This document shows, piece after piece, positions 18,098 to 27,350 of a stretch of 64,000 nt of DNA (position 1 is its first letter; each line of letters starts with the position of its first letter). Origin of the DNA: Methylomarinum sp. Ch1-1 (GTDB taxonomy: Bacteria; Pseudomonadota; Gammaproteobacteria; Methylococcales; Methylomonadaceae). Made by a program: the position numbers and the translations under genes. The notes beneath the pieces were generated by a model. The model ran no database searches and was not told the DNA's origin. It saw only the letters and a list, made by a program, of their open reading frames with translations. The stretch covers positions 2,382,501 through 2,446,500 of the forward strand of contig NZ_CP157743.1 in assembly GCF_030717995.2 (NCBI RefSeq), written 5' to 3'.

Positions 18098-19156
18098 TTA
18101 CGGTTCGGCGTAGCGTTGCTTGATGGCAACGATTGCCGGTAATTGCTCTGCGAAAACATCGGTTAGCGCCGGGTCGAAATGCAGGCCGCGGTTGTCGAGG
18201 ATAAAACTGAGCGCAGCCTCGACGCTCCAGGCCTTTTTATAGGGGCGCTGCGAGGTTAGGGCGTCGAATACGTCGGCCAGTGCGGCGATGCGTCCGGCTT
18301 GGGGGATTTCTTCGCCGACCAAGCCGTTAGGATAGCCGCTGCCGTCCCATTTTTCGTGGTGCGTCAGTGCGATATCTCGGGCCATGCGCAGCAGCTCGGA
18401 GTCGTCTCCGTCGAGCAGTTTGGCCCCGATTTCTGCATGGCTCTTCATGATTTCCCATTCTTCCGGCTCGAATTTTCCCGGTTTCAATAATATGGCGTCG
18501 GGAATGCCGATCTTGCCGATGTCATGCATCGGGCTGGCGTTCAGGATCAAGTCGCATTGCGCCTCGTCCCAGCCGATGGCTTCGGCTAGCAACGCGCAAA
18601 TGTGACTCATGCGCAAAATATGATTGCCGGTTTCCTCGTCGCGATATTCCGAAGCCATGCCTAAGCGCTGCACGATCTGAAGCCGGGTGTGGTGCAGCTC
18701 TTCGGTGCGTATGCTCACCATCTTTTCCAATACCGATTTTTGATCGTGCAGCAGGCGATGAGCCAACTGCGCCTCCAATAAATTGTGTACGCGCATCACC
18801 AGTTCATTGCGGTCGAATGGCTTGGTGATGAAGTCGCGGGCGCCGGCGGCCAAGGCCCGCATCAAGAAGTCTTTGCTGTGTTGGGCGGTCAAGATCACGA
18901 TGGGAGGCAATAAGGGGTCGTGCTGCGCCTGCAATTGTTCCATCACCTGATAGCCGTCCAGGTGGGGCATATTGAGGTCGAGCAGGATCAGGTCCGTTCG
19001 CTCCTCGAGATAACGGTCGACGACCTCGCGCGGGTCTTCCACCAGCACCAGGTTCTGGTAGCCTTGCTGACGCAAGGTTCTATCCAACAGCTTGAGGTTC
19101 ACCGGTTCGTCGTCAATGAGTAGAATGCGTTCGTTTTTTAGGACTTCAGGGCACAT
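18098..19156 (-). CDS. Response regulator with HD-GYP phosphodiesterase domain
   Basis: 352 residues. The receiver domain (1-125) has the acidic pair D15/D16 in LLIDDEP, the phospho-acceptor D60 and K112 in TKPFD. A helical linker leads to the HD-GYP domain with H211-D212 (MHDIGKIGIPD) and HHEKWDGSGYPNGL (GYP at 274-276). The domain pair predicts phosphorylation-controlled hydrolysis of c-di-GMP. The cognate kinase is not fixed by the sequence, but a large hybrid kinase lies 1.7 kb upstream on the same strand, across a REP array. Confidence 0.93.
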   Translation of the reverse strand: MCPEVLKNERILLIDDEPVNLKLLDRTLRQQGYQNLVLVEDPREVVDRYLEERTDLILLDLNMPHLDGYQVMEQLQAQHDPLLPPIVILTAQHSKDFLMRALAAGARDFITKPFDRNELVMRVHNLLEAQLAHRLLHDQKSVLEKMVSIRTEELHHTRLQIVQRLGMASEYRDEETGNHILRMSHICALLAEAIGWDEAQCDLILNASPMHDIGKIGIPDAILLKPGKFEPEEWEIMKSHAEIGAKLLDGDDSELLRMARDIALTHHEKWDGSGYPNGLVGEEIPQAGRIAALADVFDALTSQRPYKKAWSVEAALSFILDNRGLHFDPALTDVFAEQLPAIVAIKQRYAEP

Positions 19157-19191
19157 GCGGTTGAATGTGATTAGTTATTTAAGAAAACGGG

Positions 19192-19255
19192 TAACTATTC
19201 GGTATAAAAATGCTTTTTTATCAGTTGTTTCAGTAGACGCCGTTCACCCAGCGCC
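19192..19255 (+). repeat. Truncated family C end
   Basis: GTAACTATTCGGTATAAAAA followed by TGCTTTTTTATCAG and CGCCGTTCACCCAGCGCC. It matches the outer end of family C and then the inner ACCCAGC palindrome arm, with no partner end nearby. Confidence 0.6.
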
Positions 19256-19297
19256 TTCTCGGCGGCCGCCGATGCACTGTAGGAACTGCCGGTTTAA

Positions 19298-19450
19298 TCA
19301 GCGCTTCCTTAGGTTGCGATCGATTTTATCGTGCAAGTCTAACATATCTATAGGTTTTGTCAGGTAATCGTCGAAGCCAGCTGCGATGCCGCGTTCGATG
19401 TCGATTGGCATGGCGTTGGCGCTGACCGCGACGACCGGGATAGTCTGGGT
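19298..19450 (-). pseudogene. C-terminal fragment of a hybrid kinase receiver domain
   Basis: The reading frame ending at 19298 encodes TIPVVAVSANAMPIDIERGI then AAGFDDYLTKPIDMLDL and a stop. This is the last third of a receiver domain, including the lysine of LTKPI. It is closely similar to the end of the hybrid kinase at 20898 (TIPVVAITANAMPRDIARGK). Upstream, the frame runs into the GGGGCGGGTTATTTAACCAG palindrome and the REP array at 19450, where homology stops. The beginning of the domain and any kinase part are missing, so this is a remnant of a paralogous hybrid kinase. Confidence 0.8.
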
Positions 19451-20830
19451 GAGGGGCGGGTTATTTAACCAGCCCCAAACGTTCAAAGTCTGCCCGTAGG
19501 AGGCCCGCCCTCGGGCCGAATGGCTCTTTTCGCGCCGAGGGCGGCGCTCCTACGCAAAGCACCGTCTTGCCTTCCCCCCACCGGGGGAAATTGGCCGTTG
19601 TGCGTATCCAGGCGGATTGCCTGGCGGCGAATCCACCCTACGGTCGCGATGCCTTTCGTAGGATGTGCTGAACAACGTGAAGCGCATCAAAAACTGGTGC
19701 GCTTCCTATCGTCAGCACACCCTACCGCATCGCGGAGGACGGCTTCGCGTAGGGTGGCTTCGCGAAGCAAGCCACCAAAACCCGCACCGGGGGCAAAATT
19801 GGCGTGGGTGGATCAAGCGCAGCGGATCCGCCAAAACCCGCGCCGGGGCCAAATTGGCTGTTATTGGTATCCAGGCGGATTGCCTGGCGGCGAATCCACC
19901 CTACGGTCGCGATGCCTTTCGTAGGATGTGCTGAACAACGTGAAGCGCATCAAAAAATGGTGCGCTTCCTATCGTCAGCACACCCTACCGCATCGCGGAG
20001 GACGGCTTCGCGTAGGGTGGCTTCGCGAAGCAAGCCACCAAAACCCGCGCCGGGGCCAAATTGGCTGTTATTGGTATCCAGGCGGATTGCCTGACGGCGA
20101 ATCCACCCTACGGTCGCGATGCCTTTCGTAGGATGCCTGAACAACGTGAAGCGCATCAAAAACTGGTGCGCTTCCTATCGTCAGCACACCCCGTACCGGT
20201 AGGGCGGATCAAGCGCAGCGGATCCGCCGCCAACGTAGGGCGGCTTCGCGTAGGGTGGCTTCGCGAAGCAAGCCACCAAAACCCGCGCCGGGGCAAAATT
20301 GGCCATTGTGCGTATCCAGAGGCGGATTGCCTGGCGGCGAATCCACCCTACGGTCGCGATGCCTTTCGTAGGATGCCTGAACAACGTGAAGCGCATCAAA
20401 AAATGGTGCGCTTCCTATCGTCAGCACACCCTACCGCATCGCGGAGGACGGCTTCGCGAAGCAAGCCACCAAAACCCGCACCGGGGGCAAAATTGGCGTG
20501 GGTGGATCAAGCGCAGCGGATCCGCCAAAACCCGCGCCGGGGCCAAATTGGCTGTTATTGGTATCCAGGCGGATTGCCTGGCGGCGAATCCACCCTACGG
20601 TCGCGATGCCTTTCGTAGGATGTGCTGAACAACGCGAAGGCATCAAAAACTGGTGCGCTTCCTATCGTCAGCACACCCTACCCGCACTGTAGGGCGGAGC
20701 GGGCGCCGCGGCTTCGCCAAAGTCCTCCCGTAGGAGGCCCGCCCTCGGGCCGAATGGCTCTTTTCGCGCCGAGGGCGGCGCTCCTACGCAAAGCATCGTC
20801 TTGCCTTCGGTAAAACGTAGGCGATCGCGC
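19450..20830 (+). repeat. GTAG-type REP array, five composite units
   Basis: Opens with the GGGGCGGGTTATTTAACC palindrome and the hairpin GTAGGAGGCCCGCCCTCGGG (19496). Five composite units of 210-290 bp follow, each marked by GATGCCTTTCGTAGGATG (near 19647, 19910, 20122, 20363, 20603). It closes with a second copy of the GTAGGAGG hairpin at 20727-20790. Within the units GTAGGGTGGCTTCGCG, GGATCAAGCGCAGCGGATCC, GGCGGATTGCCTGGCGGCGA and the TGTGCTGA/AGCGCATC hairpin recur in fixed order. No gene. The many open frames have repeat-derived sequences. Confidence 0.88.
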
Positions 20831-20897
20831 CTAGGGTAAAAATGCAGGCCGTAAAATTGCATGATCAAGTCTAGATAGGTTTCGGCTCAGGAATCTA

Positions 20898-23800
20898 TCA
20901 TGACATTGGGGAGACGGGGTTGCGATTCAGGAAGCGGTTCATGACGGCATGAAATTGCTTGATATCCAGCGGCTTGGTTAGATACTCGGCGAAACCGGCT
21001 TGCTTGCCTCGGGCGATATCGCGAGGCATCGCATTGGCGGTAATCGCGACGACCGGGATGGTTTTCAAGTCGAGCTCGCTTTGCAAGACCTTGATCACTT
21101 GATAACCGTTCATCGACGGCATGTTGATGTCGAGCAGGATCAAATCGGGACGTCGCGTGCGCGCCAGTTCGATGCCCAATTCGGCGGTATGCGCGGTGAG
21201 CAAGTGGATATGTTTGCGCCGCTCTAGTATCTGGTTGACCAATCTAAGATTCGAGGGGTTATCCTCGATATAAAGGACGAGGTTTTCTCCGGGCATGACG
21301 TCCGCCGCCGTCGAAGATAGGCTCGATGATGGTGCGGAACGATAATTCGGCTGGGGCTGGGCGGACTGCGGCAGCTCGATGAGGAAGCGGCTGCCGACGC
21401 CGACTTCGCTTTCCACGTGTACGGCGCCGCCCATCATTGCGACGATGCGATGGGTGATGGTGAGTCCGATGCCGGTGCCCTCGACGCCGCTGTTTTCGGC
21501 GTCGAGACGGTTGAAGGGGTGAAATAGTTCCGGCAAGCGTTCGGCGGCGATGCCGTGACCGGTGTCCGTCACCTGGATGCCCAACCTTTCCTCGCCTAGC
21601 GATATGACTTCGATCGTGACGTCGCCGCTGTCGCGATTGTATTTGATCGCGTTCGAGAGTAGGTTCAGCAGGGCCTGTTTCAGTCGGGTGCGGTCACTTT
21701 GCGCCACCGCCGCATCAAGCTTCTTATGGCGTAGACGGATTTGACGTTTGTCGGCGAGCGTCTGGACCAGACTCAAGCATTCCTCGATCAGCGGTCCGAT
21801 CATGACCGGCTCCAGTGATAAGGAAAGCCGGCCCGATTCCAGCTTGGCCAGATCCAAGATATCGTTGATCAGATCCAGCAGGTGGCGTCCGGCATTAAGA
21901 ATTTCTCGTACGTCGTCCCTATGGGTTTCGCCTAATAACTCGTCAAGTTCCATCAGTTGGCCGAAGCCGATGATCGCATTCAAAGGCGTGCGCAGTTCGT
22001 GGCTCATGCTGGATAGGAAATCGGATTTGGCTTGATTGGCGCGGTTGGCGGCGTCGCGAGCGTCGATCAAGGCCTGCTCGGCTTGTTTGCGGTCGCCGAT
22101 ATCTTGCACCACGCCCAGCATCTGCAGCGGTCGACCCTCGGAGCTCCGCCTCACGGCGCCATGCTCCTGTAGCCATCGCACGGTGCCATCGGGCCAGATC
22201 ACCCTGTGCTCGATGTTGTATTCGGTGTCGTTTTCGATGCAGTTATTAATGGCGTCGTTCACGGCCTGACGGTCGTCCGGATGGATTGCATCCATAAAGC
22301 GATCGTAGCGGGTGCTCAAGTCGCCCTTGGGGAGGCCGAACAGTGGTCCGATGCTTTCCGACCAATAGATCTGGCCGCTGCTGATGTCCCATTCCCAGGT
22401 GCCGATATTGGCGTAGAGTTGTCCTCGACGCAGACGCTCCTCGCTTTTTTCCAGGGCTTCGGTGGCCTTGAGGCTTTCGCTGACATCCTCGGCAATGCCG
22501 ACAAAGTGGGTCAACTGAGAGGATTCATCGAAAACCGGTGCGATATGGAGTTGGTTCCAGAAGAGGTCGCCGTTCTTGCGATAATTGCGCAGCAGCACTT
22601 TGGCGTCCCGGCCTTCAGTCAATGCCTGGCGTAATTCGACCAGAGCCGGTTGATCGCGGTCCTCGCGCTGAAGCAATCGACAATTCTTGCCTAATACCTC
22701 ATCTTGCCGATAGCCGGTGATTCGTTCAAAAGCCGGGTTGACATAGATCAGTGGTCTATCGGCTTGCCGCGCGTCTACAATGCTGATGGCGCTATTGCTC
22801 GCTGCGAGCGCGCGTTGCGCTAGTCGTAAGCGTTGTTCCGCCGTCTTGATATCGGTGATGTCGGTGCGGATCGAAACGTATTGATAAGGGCGTCCCTGAT
22901 TATCGAAAAATGGGGTGATCGTCGTTTTGACCCAATAGGGGCGGCCGTCTTTGCGTCGATTGCAGATTTCGCCTTGCCAGATTTCGCCGTCGAGGATCGT
23001 TTGCCATAAGTCCTGGTAAAAAGCGGGAGGATGTTCGCCGGATTTAACAATGCGGTGATTTTGGCCTAACAGTTCGTCGTGGCTATAGCCGCTGATTTGG
23101 CAAAACTTGTCGTTGACGTAGGTGATATTCCCGGCCCGGTCGGCAATGCTGACGATGGCGTGCTGATTGATTGTCGTATGCTCGCGTTCTAGCTCGTAAC
23201 GCGAGGCTTGGTAACGTTGTTGGAGTGTGTTTTTTTGCCGCGCCCGTCGGGCTTGAATCGTGACTTCGCCGATCAGCTGCTTAGGGTGTGCGGGTACGCT
23301 TAGAAAACCGTCATGGGCGGGCTTGTTTGCCAGCACCCTTCGAGCCAAGTCGGTGTCGGCGGAAGTGAGCAGAATAGCGAAATAGGCGTCATGGTCGCGC
23401 TCGCGCAATAGCTCTGCCAATTCCGAGCCGTGGGCTTCGGGCATGAAGACATCGAGCAGGACCACTTCGGGAGCGAATTCATCCATGATCTCCAGTATCC
23501 GCAACGCTTGCGTCGAAGTCCTCGTTTCCATGCCTGCGCAGCGCAGTATCGCGGCGTGCGCTTCGAGTTGCAGCGGGTCGTCGTTGATCAGCAGGACGCG
23601 GTAGGCTTGTTGCGGCTGGCGGTTGCTCAGCTCTTCCAGAATCTCGGTTAGGCGCAGGGCGTCAACCGGTTTGCGCAGATAGTGACGAGCCCCGGCCCGC
23701 AACGCCGCCAGTCGCGCCGCGAGATCGTCTGTTTCCGACAGCACGATGATGGGGATTTCGCATTCCTTGTCGAGGTCGAGTTCGGCGATGGTCGGCGCAT

Positions 23801-24371
23801 TTTTCGACTGTTGTTCAGGGTTGTGGTCCACGATCACGGCGGCCGGTCGTTCAGCGGCGGAGGTTTTCAAGGCGGTGCGAAATTCCGTTGTTTCCTTGAA
23901 ACAGCGGGTGCGGAAGCCCGCTTCCCGTAAAACGCGCAGGATCGTTTCGTTCTGGACCGGATCATTCCCCAGCATGTGAACTAACGGCGCAGCGTCGAGG
24001 CGTGCGTTCAGATGTGGAGGGTAAGGCGTTTCGGCATCATGGTCTAGCCGGCTGAGGGCAAGTTGCCGCAAGCTGTTCAGTGATGAATCGATGGTTTGCC
24101 GGGTGGTTTCGTCGGGCGCTATGCCGGCCCGAACCACTTCCGCAACCTGGGCTTCTGTCACTCGGGCGGCATAGCTTAGCGATTGCATGCCGAATGTGCC
24201 GGCTAGGCCTATCAGATCATGGATCCCCCGGTGCAGGGCTGCGCTTTCTTCCGATAGCCAAAGGCTGGCGTCCGTGCGCTGAAAATGTTCATACATGGCG
24301 GCTAGCCTGATTGGCAGTTGTTGGTGGAATTGCCGGCGTAAATCGAACAAAGAAGGTGACTGAGCTTGCAT
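20898..24371 (-). CDS. Hybrid sensor histidine kinase with HPt-like, three receiver and three PAS domains
   Basis: 1157 residues, no membrane helix seen, so probably cytoplasmic. In order: an HPt-like helix with H51 in IHDLIGLAGTFGM; receiver 1 (about 130-245, acceptor in AVIVDHN); receiver 2 (about 255-375, LLINDDP and VVLLDVFMP, lysine position degenerate); PAS-PAC 1 (about 400-515); PAS-PAC 2 (525-640); PAS 3 (650-765); HisKA with SMSHELRTPLNAIIGFGQ; HATPase with NLLSNAIKYN, DTGHGIA and GTGIGLTI; and receiver 3 (LILLDINMP, LTKPLD). The arrangement suggests a multi-step phosphorelay. Neighbours are the REP array, the receiver fragment at 19.3 kb and the HD-GYP regulator. The HPt-like site lacks the usual lysine after the histidine (HDLIG), so transfer from it is uncertain. 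Confidence 0.9.
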   Translation of the reverse strand: MQAQSPSLFDLRRQFHQQLPIRLAAMYEHFQRTDASLWLSEESAALHRGIHDLIGLAGTFGMQSLSYAARVTEAQVAEVVRAGIAPDETTRQTIDSSLNSLRQLALSRLDHDAETPYPPHLNARLDAAPLVHMLGNDPVQNETILRVLREAGFRTRCFKETTEFRTALKTSAAERPAAVIVDHNPEQQSKNAPTIAELDLDKECEIPIIVLSETDDLAARLAALRAGARHYLRKPVDALRLTEILEELSNRQPQQAYRVLLINDDPLQLEAHAAILRCAGMETRTSTQALRILEIMDEFAPEVVLLDVFMPEAHGSELAELLRERDHDAYFAILLTSADTDLARRVLANKPAHDGFLSVPAHPKQLIGEVTIQARRARQKNTLQQRYQASRYELEREHTTINQHAIVSIADRAGNITYVNDKFCQISGYSHDELLGQNHRIVKSGEHPPAFYQDLWQTILDGEIWQGEICNRRKDGRPYWVKTTITPFFDNQGRPYQYVSIRTDITDIKTAEQRLRLAQRALAASNSAISIVDARQADRPLIYVNPAFERITGYRQDEVLGKNCRLLQREDRDQPALVELRQALTEGRDAKVLLRNYRKNGDLFWNQLHIAPVFDESSQLTHFVGIAEDVSESLKATEALEKSEERLRRGQLYANIGTWEWDISSGQIYWSESIGPLFGLPKGDLSTRYDRFMDAIHPDDRQAVNDAINNCIENDTEYNIEHRVIWPDGTVRWLQEHGAVRRSSEGRPLQMLGVVQDIGDRKQAEQALIDARDAANRANQAKSDFLSSMSHELRTPLNAIIGFGQLMELDELLGETHRDDVREILNAGRHLLDLINDILDLAKLESGRLSLSLEPVMIGPLIEECLSLVQTLADKRQIRLRHKKLDAAVAQSDRTRLKQALLNLLSNAIKYNRDSGDVTIEVISLGEERLGIQVTDTGHGIAAERLPELFHPFNRLDAENSGVEGTGIGLTITHRIVAMMGGAVHVESEVGVGSRFLIELPQSAQPQPNYRSAPSSSLSSTAADVMPGENLVLYIEDNPSNLRLVNQILERRKHIHLLTAHTAELGIELARTRRPDLILLDINMPSMNGYQVIKVLQSELDLKTIPVVAITANAMPRDIARGKQAGFAEYLTKPLDIKQFHAVMNRFLNRNPVSPMS

Positions 24372-24449
24372 TTGAAAAGACTTGAGTTATGTTTATTAGT
24401 ATTGTCTTTAGCAGGAATATTTTAATTTTCAAACGTTATAGGCAGTTAG

Positions 24450-24498
24450 CAGCAATTCCCAGTTTGAGCATTTTTGAACGCCAAAGTGGGAATTGCTG
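24450..24498 (+). mobile_element. Minimal 49-bp family B element with 9-bp target duplication
   Basis: Starts CAGCAATTCCCAGTTTGAGC and ends GCCAAAGTGGGAATTGCTG, so it consists of little more than its two terminal inverted repeats. The perfect 9-bp direct repeat GGCAGTTAG flanks it at 24441-24449 and 24499-24507. Confidence 0.9.
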
Positions 24499-24618
24499 GG
24501 CAGTTAGAAAAAATGCGATCGAGGTCACGAAAATGTGTTGACAGCCTAAATATGCCTGGTAAGTTCCAATAAATACTTGGATAGTGATTCTCGGGAAATG
24601 GCGGCAATATTTCCTGAA

Positions 24619-24640
24619 CATGTAATCAATAGATTACATG
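24619..24640. promoter_or_regulatory. Perfect palindrome upstream of cheY (operator candidate)
   Basis: CATGTAATC, AATA, GATTACATG: 9-bp arms and a 4-nt centre, about 80 bp before the cheY start. The flanks AATATTTC and GAAATATTT add outer symmetry. The T tract of a terminator is absent, so a protein-binding site is more likely than a terminator. The regulator is unknown. Confidence 0.5.
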
Positions 24641-24719
24641 AAATATTTAATGTACTACAATAAAAAATACAACTAGTTTAATACATCATTAAAGATTAAT
24701 GATTAACGAGGAGATTAAT

Positions 24720-25082
24720 GTGGCAACTATTCTTTCTGTAGATGATTCGGCATCGATGAGACAAATGGTCTCGTTCACCTTGAAAGGGGCGGGCCACACC
24801 GTCGTTGAGGCGGTTGACGGCGTCGATGCGCTGAATAAAGCAAAAGCCCAAAAATTCGATTGCGTCGTGACCGATGTCAATATGCCGAATAAAGACGGTA
24901 TTGCCTTGATCAAGGATTTGCGCGCGTTGCCGGCTTATAAATTCACCCCTCTGCTGATGCTGACCACCGAGTCGGGAACCGACAAAAAACAATTGGGCAA
25001 GGCGGCCGGCGCGACCGGCTGGATCGTCAAGCCTTTTAATCCAGACCAATTGTTAAAAACCATCAAGAAAGTCATCGGCTAG
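24720..25082 (+). CDS. cheY: Chemotaxis response regulator CheY
   Basis: 120 residues from the GTG at 24720 (MATILSVDDSASMRQMV), the usual CheY N-terminus, with GAGGAG 6 nt upstream. An ATG at 24699 would add 7 residues and has no ribosome site. D8/D9, D52, T82 and K104 (IVKPF) are all in place, so it is a functional receiver. Phospho-CheY normally binds the flagellar or pilus motor. It opens the chemosensory cluster, 171 bp before cheA. Confidence 0.93.
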   Translation: MATILSVDDSASMRQMVSFTLKGAGHTVVEAVDGVDALNKAKAQKFDCVVTDVNMPNKDGIALIKDLRALPAYKFTPLLMLTTESGTDKKQLGKAAGATGWIVKPFNPDQLLKTIKKVIG

Positions 25083-25253
25083 TCGATAAGCTGTTGGAGA
25101 ACGATTGAGCATGCGGCTTTTTTTGCATGATGTAACCATCCAGCTTGGTATTGAGGGAATATTCCCTCATCGATTGTTGCCGGGCGCCGAGCAACCCTGA
25201 ATAAATGTCAAAGCAGACTCCCTAAATGACGTCCACACTGTACAGGCAGTCCT

Positions 25254-27332
25254 ATGTCTATTGATATGGCTCAGTTTCATCAGGTTTTTTTCGAAGAAAG
25301 TTTCGAAGGCCTGGACGCGATGGAAACCGGATTGTTGAATCTGGATGAGGGCGATATCGATGCAATCAACACCATCTTCAGAGCCGCCCATTCCATTAAA
25401 GGCGGCAGTGGCACCTTCGGTTTTACCTCGGTTTCCGATTTTACTCATGTCATGGAAACCCTGCTCGATGAAATGCGCGACGGCAGTCGACCGGTCACTC
25501 AGTCCGCGGTCGATGTTTTGCTCGGTTCGGTCGATTGTTTGCGAGAAATGCTGACCGCCATCCGCGATCAGCAGAATCTCGATACGGAAAGCGTCGCCGC
25601 CCATCAACAAGCGCTGCAACGGGAATTCGAAAGCGGCGGCTCGGTATCCCCTCGGTCAGACGATACCGGTGTGGAAGGCAACGCTGTCGCCGAGCAAGCG
25701 AGCGAGGTCGAAGGCTGGCGCATCGCTTTCAGTCCGCATACCGATTTGCTCAGAACCGGCAACGATCCGGTGAGAATGTTCCGAGAACTAGCCGAACTCG
25801 GCGACATCGAAGCCACGGTCGATTTTCAGGGCGTTCCGGATATTCATGACTTGGATCCAGAAGAATGTCATCTATCCTGGCAGCTAAGCGTCAATGGGGA
25901 TATTCCCAGGGCCGAAATCGATGAGATTTTCGCTTGGGTCGAAGACGAGTGCGATTTGGCGATACAGGCGTCGCTCGGCGGCGTTACGGAGCATAATGAG
26001 GCGCCGCAAGCAACACAAAACGAAACAGGCGACCGATTCAGCGCGCCTCGACAAGTTCAGGCGCCCGTTAAAACGGGGACGAATGATTCGACGAAGCCGG
26101 CCGATTCATCACCGGCGAAGCCTAAAGATGCAAAAAAAGAAGCCAGCAAATCCACTCAGAAAGGCTCCAGTTCGATACGCGTCGATACCGCAAAAATCGA
26201 TACCCTAATCAACATGGTCGGCGAATTGGTCATTACTCAATCGATGCTCAGCCTGATCGGCGAACATTTTGAGGTCAATAAGCTCGACCAGCTGAAAAAC
26301 GGTCTGTCTCAGTTGGAGCGCCATACCCGCGAGCTGCAGGAAAGCGTGATGAATATTCGCATGCTGCCTATCAGCTTCGTATTCAGCCGTTTTCCAAGAT
26401 TGGTTCATGACCTAAGCGCAAAGCTGGGTAAAAAAATCGAACTGAAGCTGGTCGGCGAACAGACCGAAGTCGATAAGACCGTGGTGGAGTTGCTGAGTGA
26501 TCCGCTGGTGCATCTGGTTCGCAACAGCCTGGATCATGGCATCGAAATGCCGGAAGAAAGAAGGGCGGCCGGTAAGCCGGAGATCGGCACGGTGGTGCTG
26601 GAGGCCTATCATCGCGGCGGCAACATCGTCATCGAGGTGGTTGATGACGGCCGTGGATTGGACAAGGATAAGCTGCGCGCGAAGGCCATCGAAAAAGGCT
26701 TGATTGAGGAAGACGCGATCCTGAACGATAAACAAACCTATGAATTGATTTTTATGCCGGGCTTTTCCACGGCGGCGCAACTGACCGATGTGTCCGGACG
26801 CGGCGTCGGCATGGATGTGGTGCGGAAGAACATCCAGGCCTTGGGCGGCAACATCGAGCTCGTTTCCGAGTTGGGCAAAGGCTCGACGATATCGATTCAT
26901 CTGCCGCTGACCTTGGCGATTCTGGACGGGCAGTCGGTCGCCGTTGGCGAAGAGCGCTTCATCGTGCCGCTGGGCTCGATCGTCGAATCGATGAATATCG
27001 GCGAAGACAGAGTCAACAGCGTCGCCGGCAAAGGAGAGACATTTCGCCTGCGCAACGAATATCTGCCGATCGTGCGCATGCATGAGATTTTTAATGTCGA
27101 GTCGGCGCGAGCCACCCAGTTGAGCGAGGGCTTGCTCGTCGTCGTCGAAGGCCAGGGCGTTAAATGCGGCTTGTTCGTCGACGATTTACTGGGTCAGCAG
27201 CAGGTGGTGATCAAGTCGCTGGAAGCCAATTATCGGCGTATTGAAGGCGTGTCCGGCGCGACCATATTGGGCGACGGCTCGGTGGCGCTGATTCTCGATA
27301 TTCCCGGGCTAGTGCGCTTGTCTAACCAATAA
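25254..27332 (+). CDS. cheA: Chemotaxis histidine kinase CheA
   Basis: 692 residues. The HPt domain has phospho-accepting H46 (AAHSIKGGSGTFGF). A regulatory P2-like domain follows (about 155-245, FSPHTDLLRTGNDP onward), then a lysine- and serine-rich linker (250-305). The dimerisation helices start IRVDTAKIDTLINMVGELV near 309. The ATPase domain shows HLVRNSLDHGIE, DDGRGLD and SGRGVGMDVV. The C-terminal CheW-like P5 domain covers about 560-690. It phosphorylates CheY and CheB under receptor control. cheW follows 18 bp downstream. Confidence 0.97.
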   Translation: MSIDMAQFHQVFFEESFEGLDAMETGLLNLDEGDIDAINTIFRAAHSIKGGSGTFGFTSVSDFTHVMETLLDEMRDGSRPVTQSAVDVLLGSVDCLREMLTAIRDQQNLDTESVAAHQQALQREFESGGSVSPRSDDTGVEGNAVAEQASEVEGWRIAFSPHTDLLRTGNDPVRMFRELAELGDIEATVDFQGVPDIHDLDPEECHLSWQLSVNGDIPRAEIDEIFAWVEDECDLAIQASLGGVTEHNEAPQATQNETGDRFSAPRQVQAPVKTGTNDSTKPADSSPAKPKDAKKEASKSTQKGSSSIRVDTAKIDTLINMVGELVITQSMLSLIGEHFEVNKLDQLKNGLSQLERHTRELQESVMNIRMLPISFVFSRFPRLVHDLSAKLGKKIELKLVGEQTEVDKTVVELLSDPLVHLVRNSLDHGIEMPEERRAAGKPEIGTVVLEAYHRGGNIVIEVVDDGRGLDKDKLRAKAIEKGLIEEDAILNDKQTYELIFMPGFSTAAQLTDVSGRGVGMDVVRKNIQALGGNIELVSELGKGSTISIHLPLTLAILDGQSVAVGEERFIVPLGSIVESMNIGEDRVNSVAGKGETFRLRNEYLPIVRMHEIFNVESARATQLSEGLLVVVEGQGVKCGLFVDDLLGQQQVVIKSLEANYRRIEGVSGATILGDGSVALILDIPGLVRLSNQ

Positions 27333-27350
27333 TTCGGATTTGAGTGAGAT

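Noticed and set aside
19520-20813. Many open frames of 60-185 codons over the REP array, also at 38.8-39.97 kb
   Set aside because: All are translations of the REP units (for example RVGWLREASH), repeated in several frames. Not genes.
19450-20830. Possible CRISPR array
   Set aside because: The repeated units are long hairpin mosaics without short constant repeats and unique spacers, and no cas gene is nearby.
24619-24640. Palindrome before cheY as an intrinsic terminator
   Set aside because: No T tract follows and the preceding gene is on the other strand, so an operator is more likely.
24699-24719. Upstream ATG for cheY
   Set aside because: Adds MINEEIN without a ribosome site, while the GTG at 24720 has GAGGAG at good spacing and the normal N-terminus.
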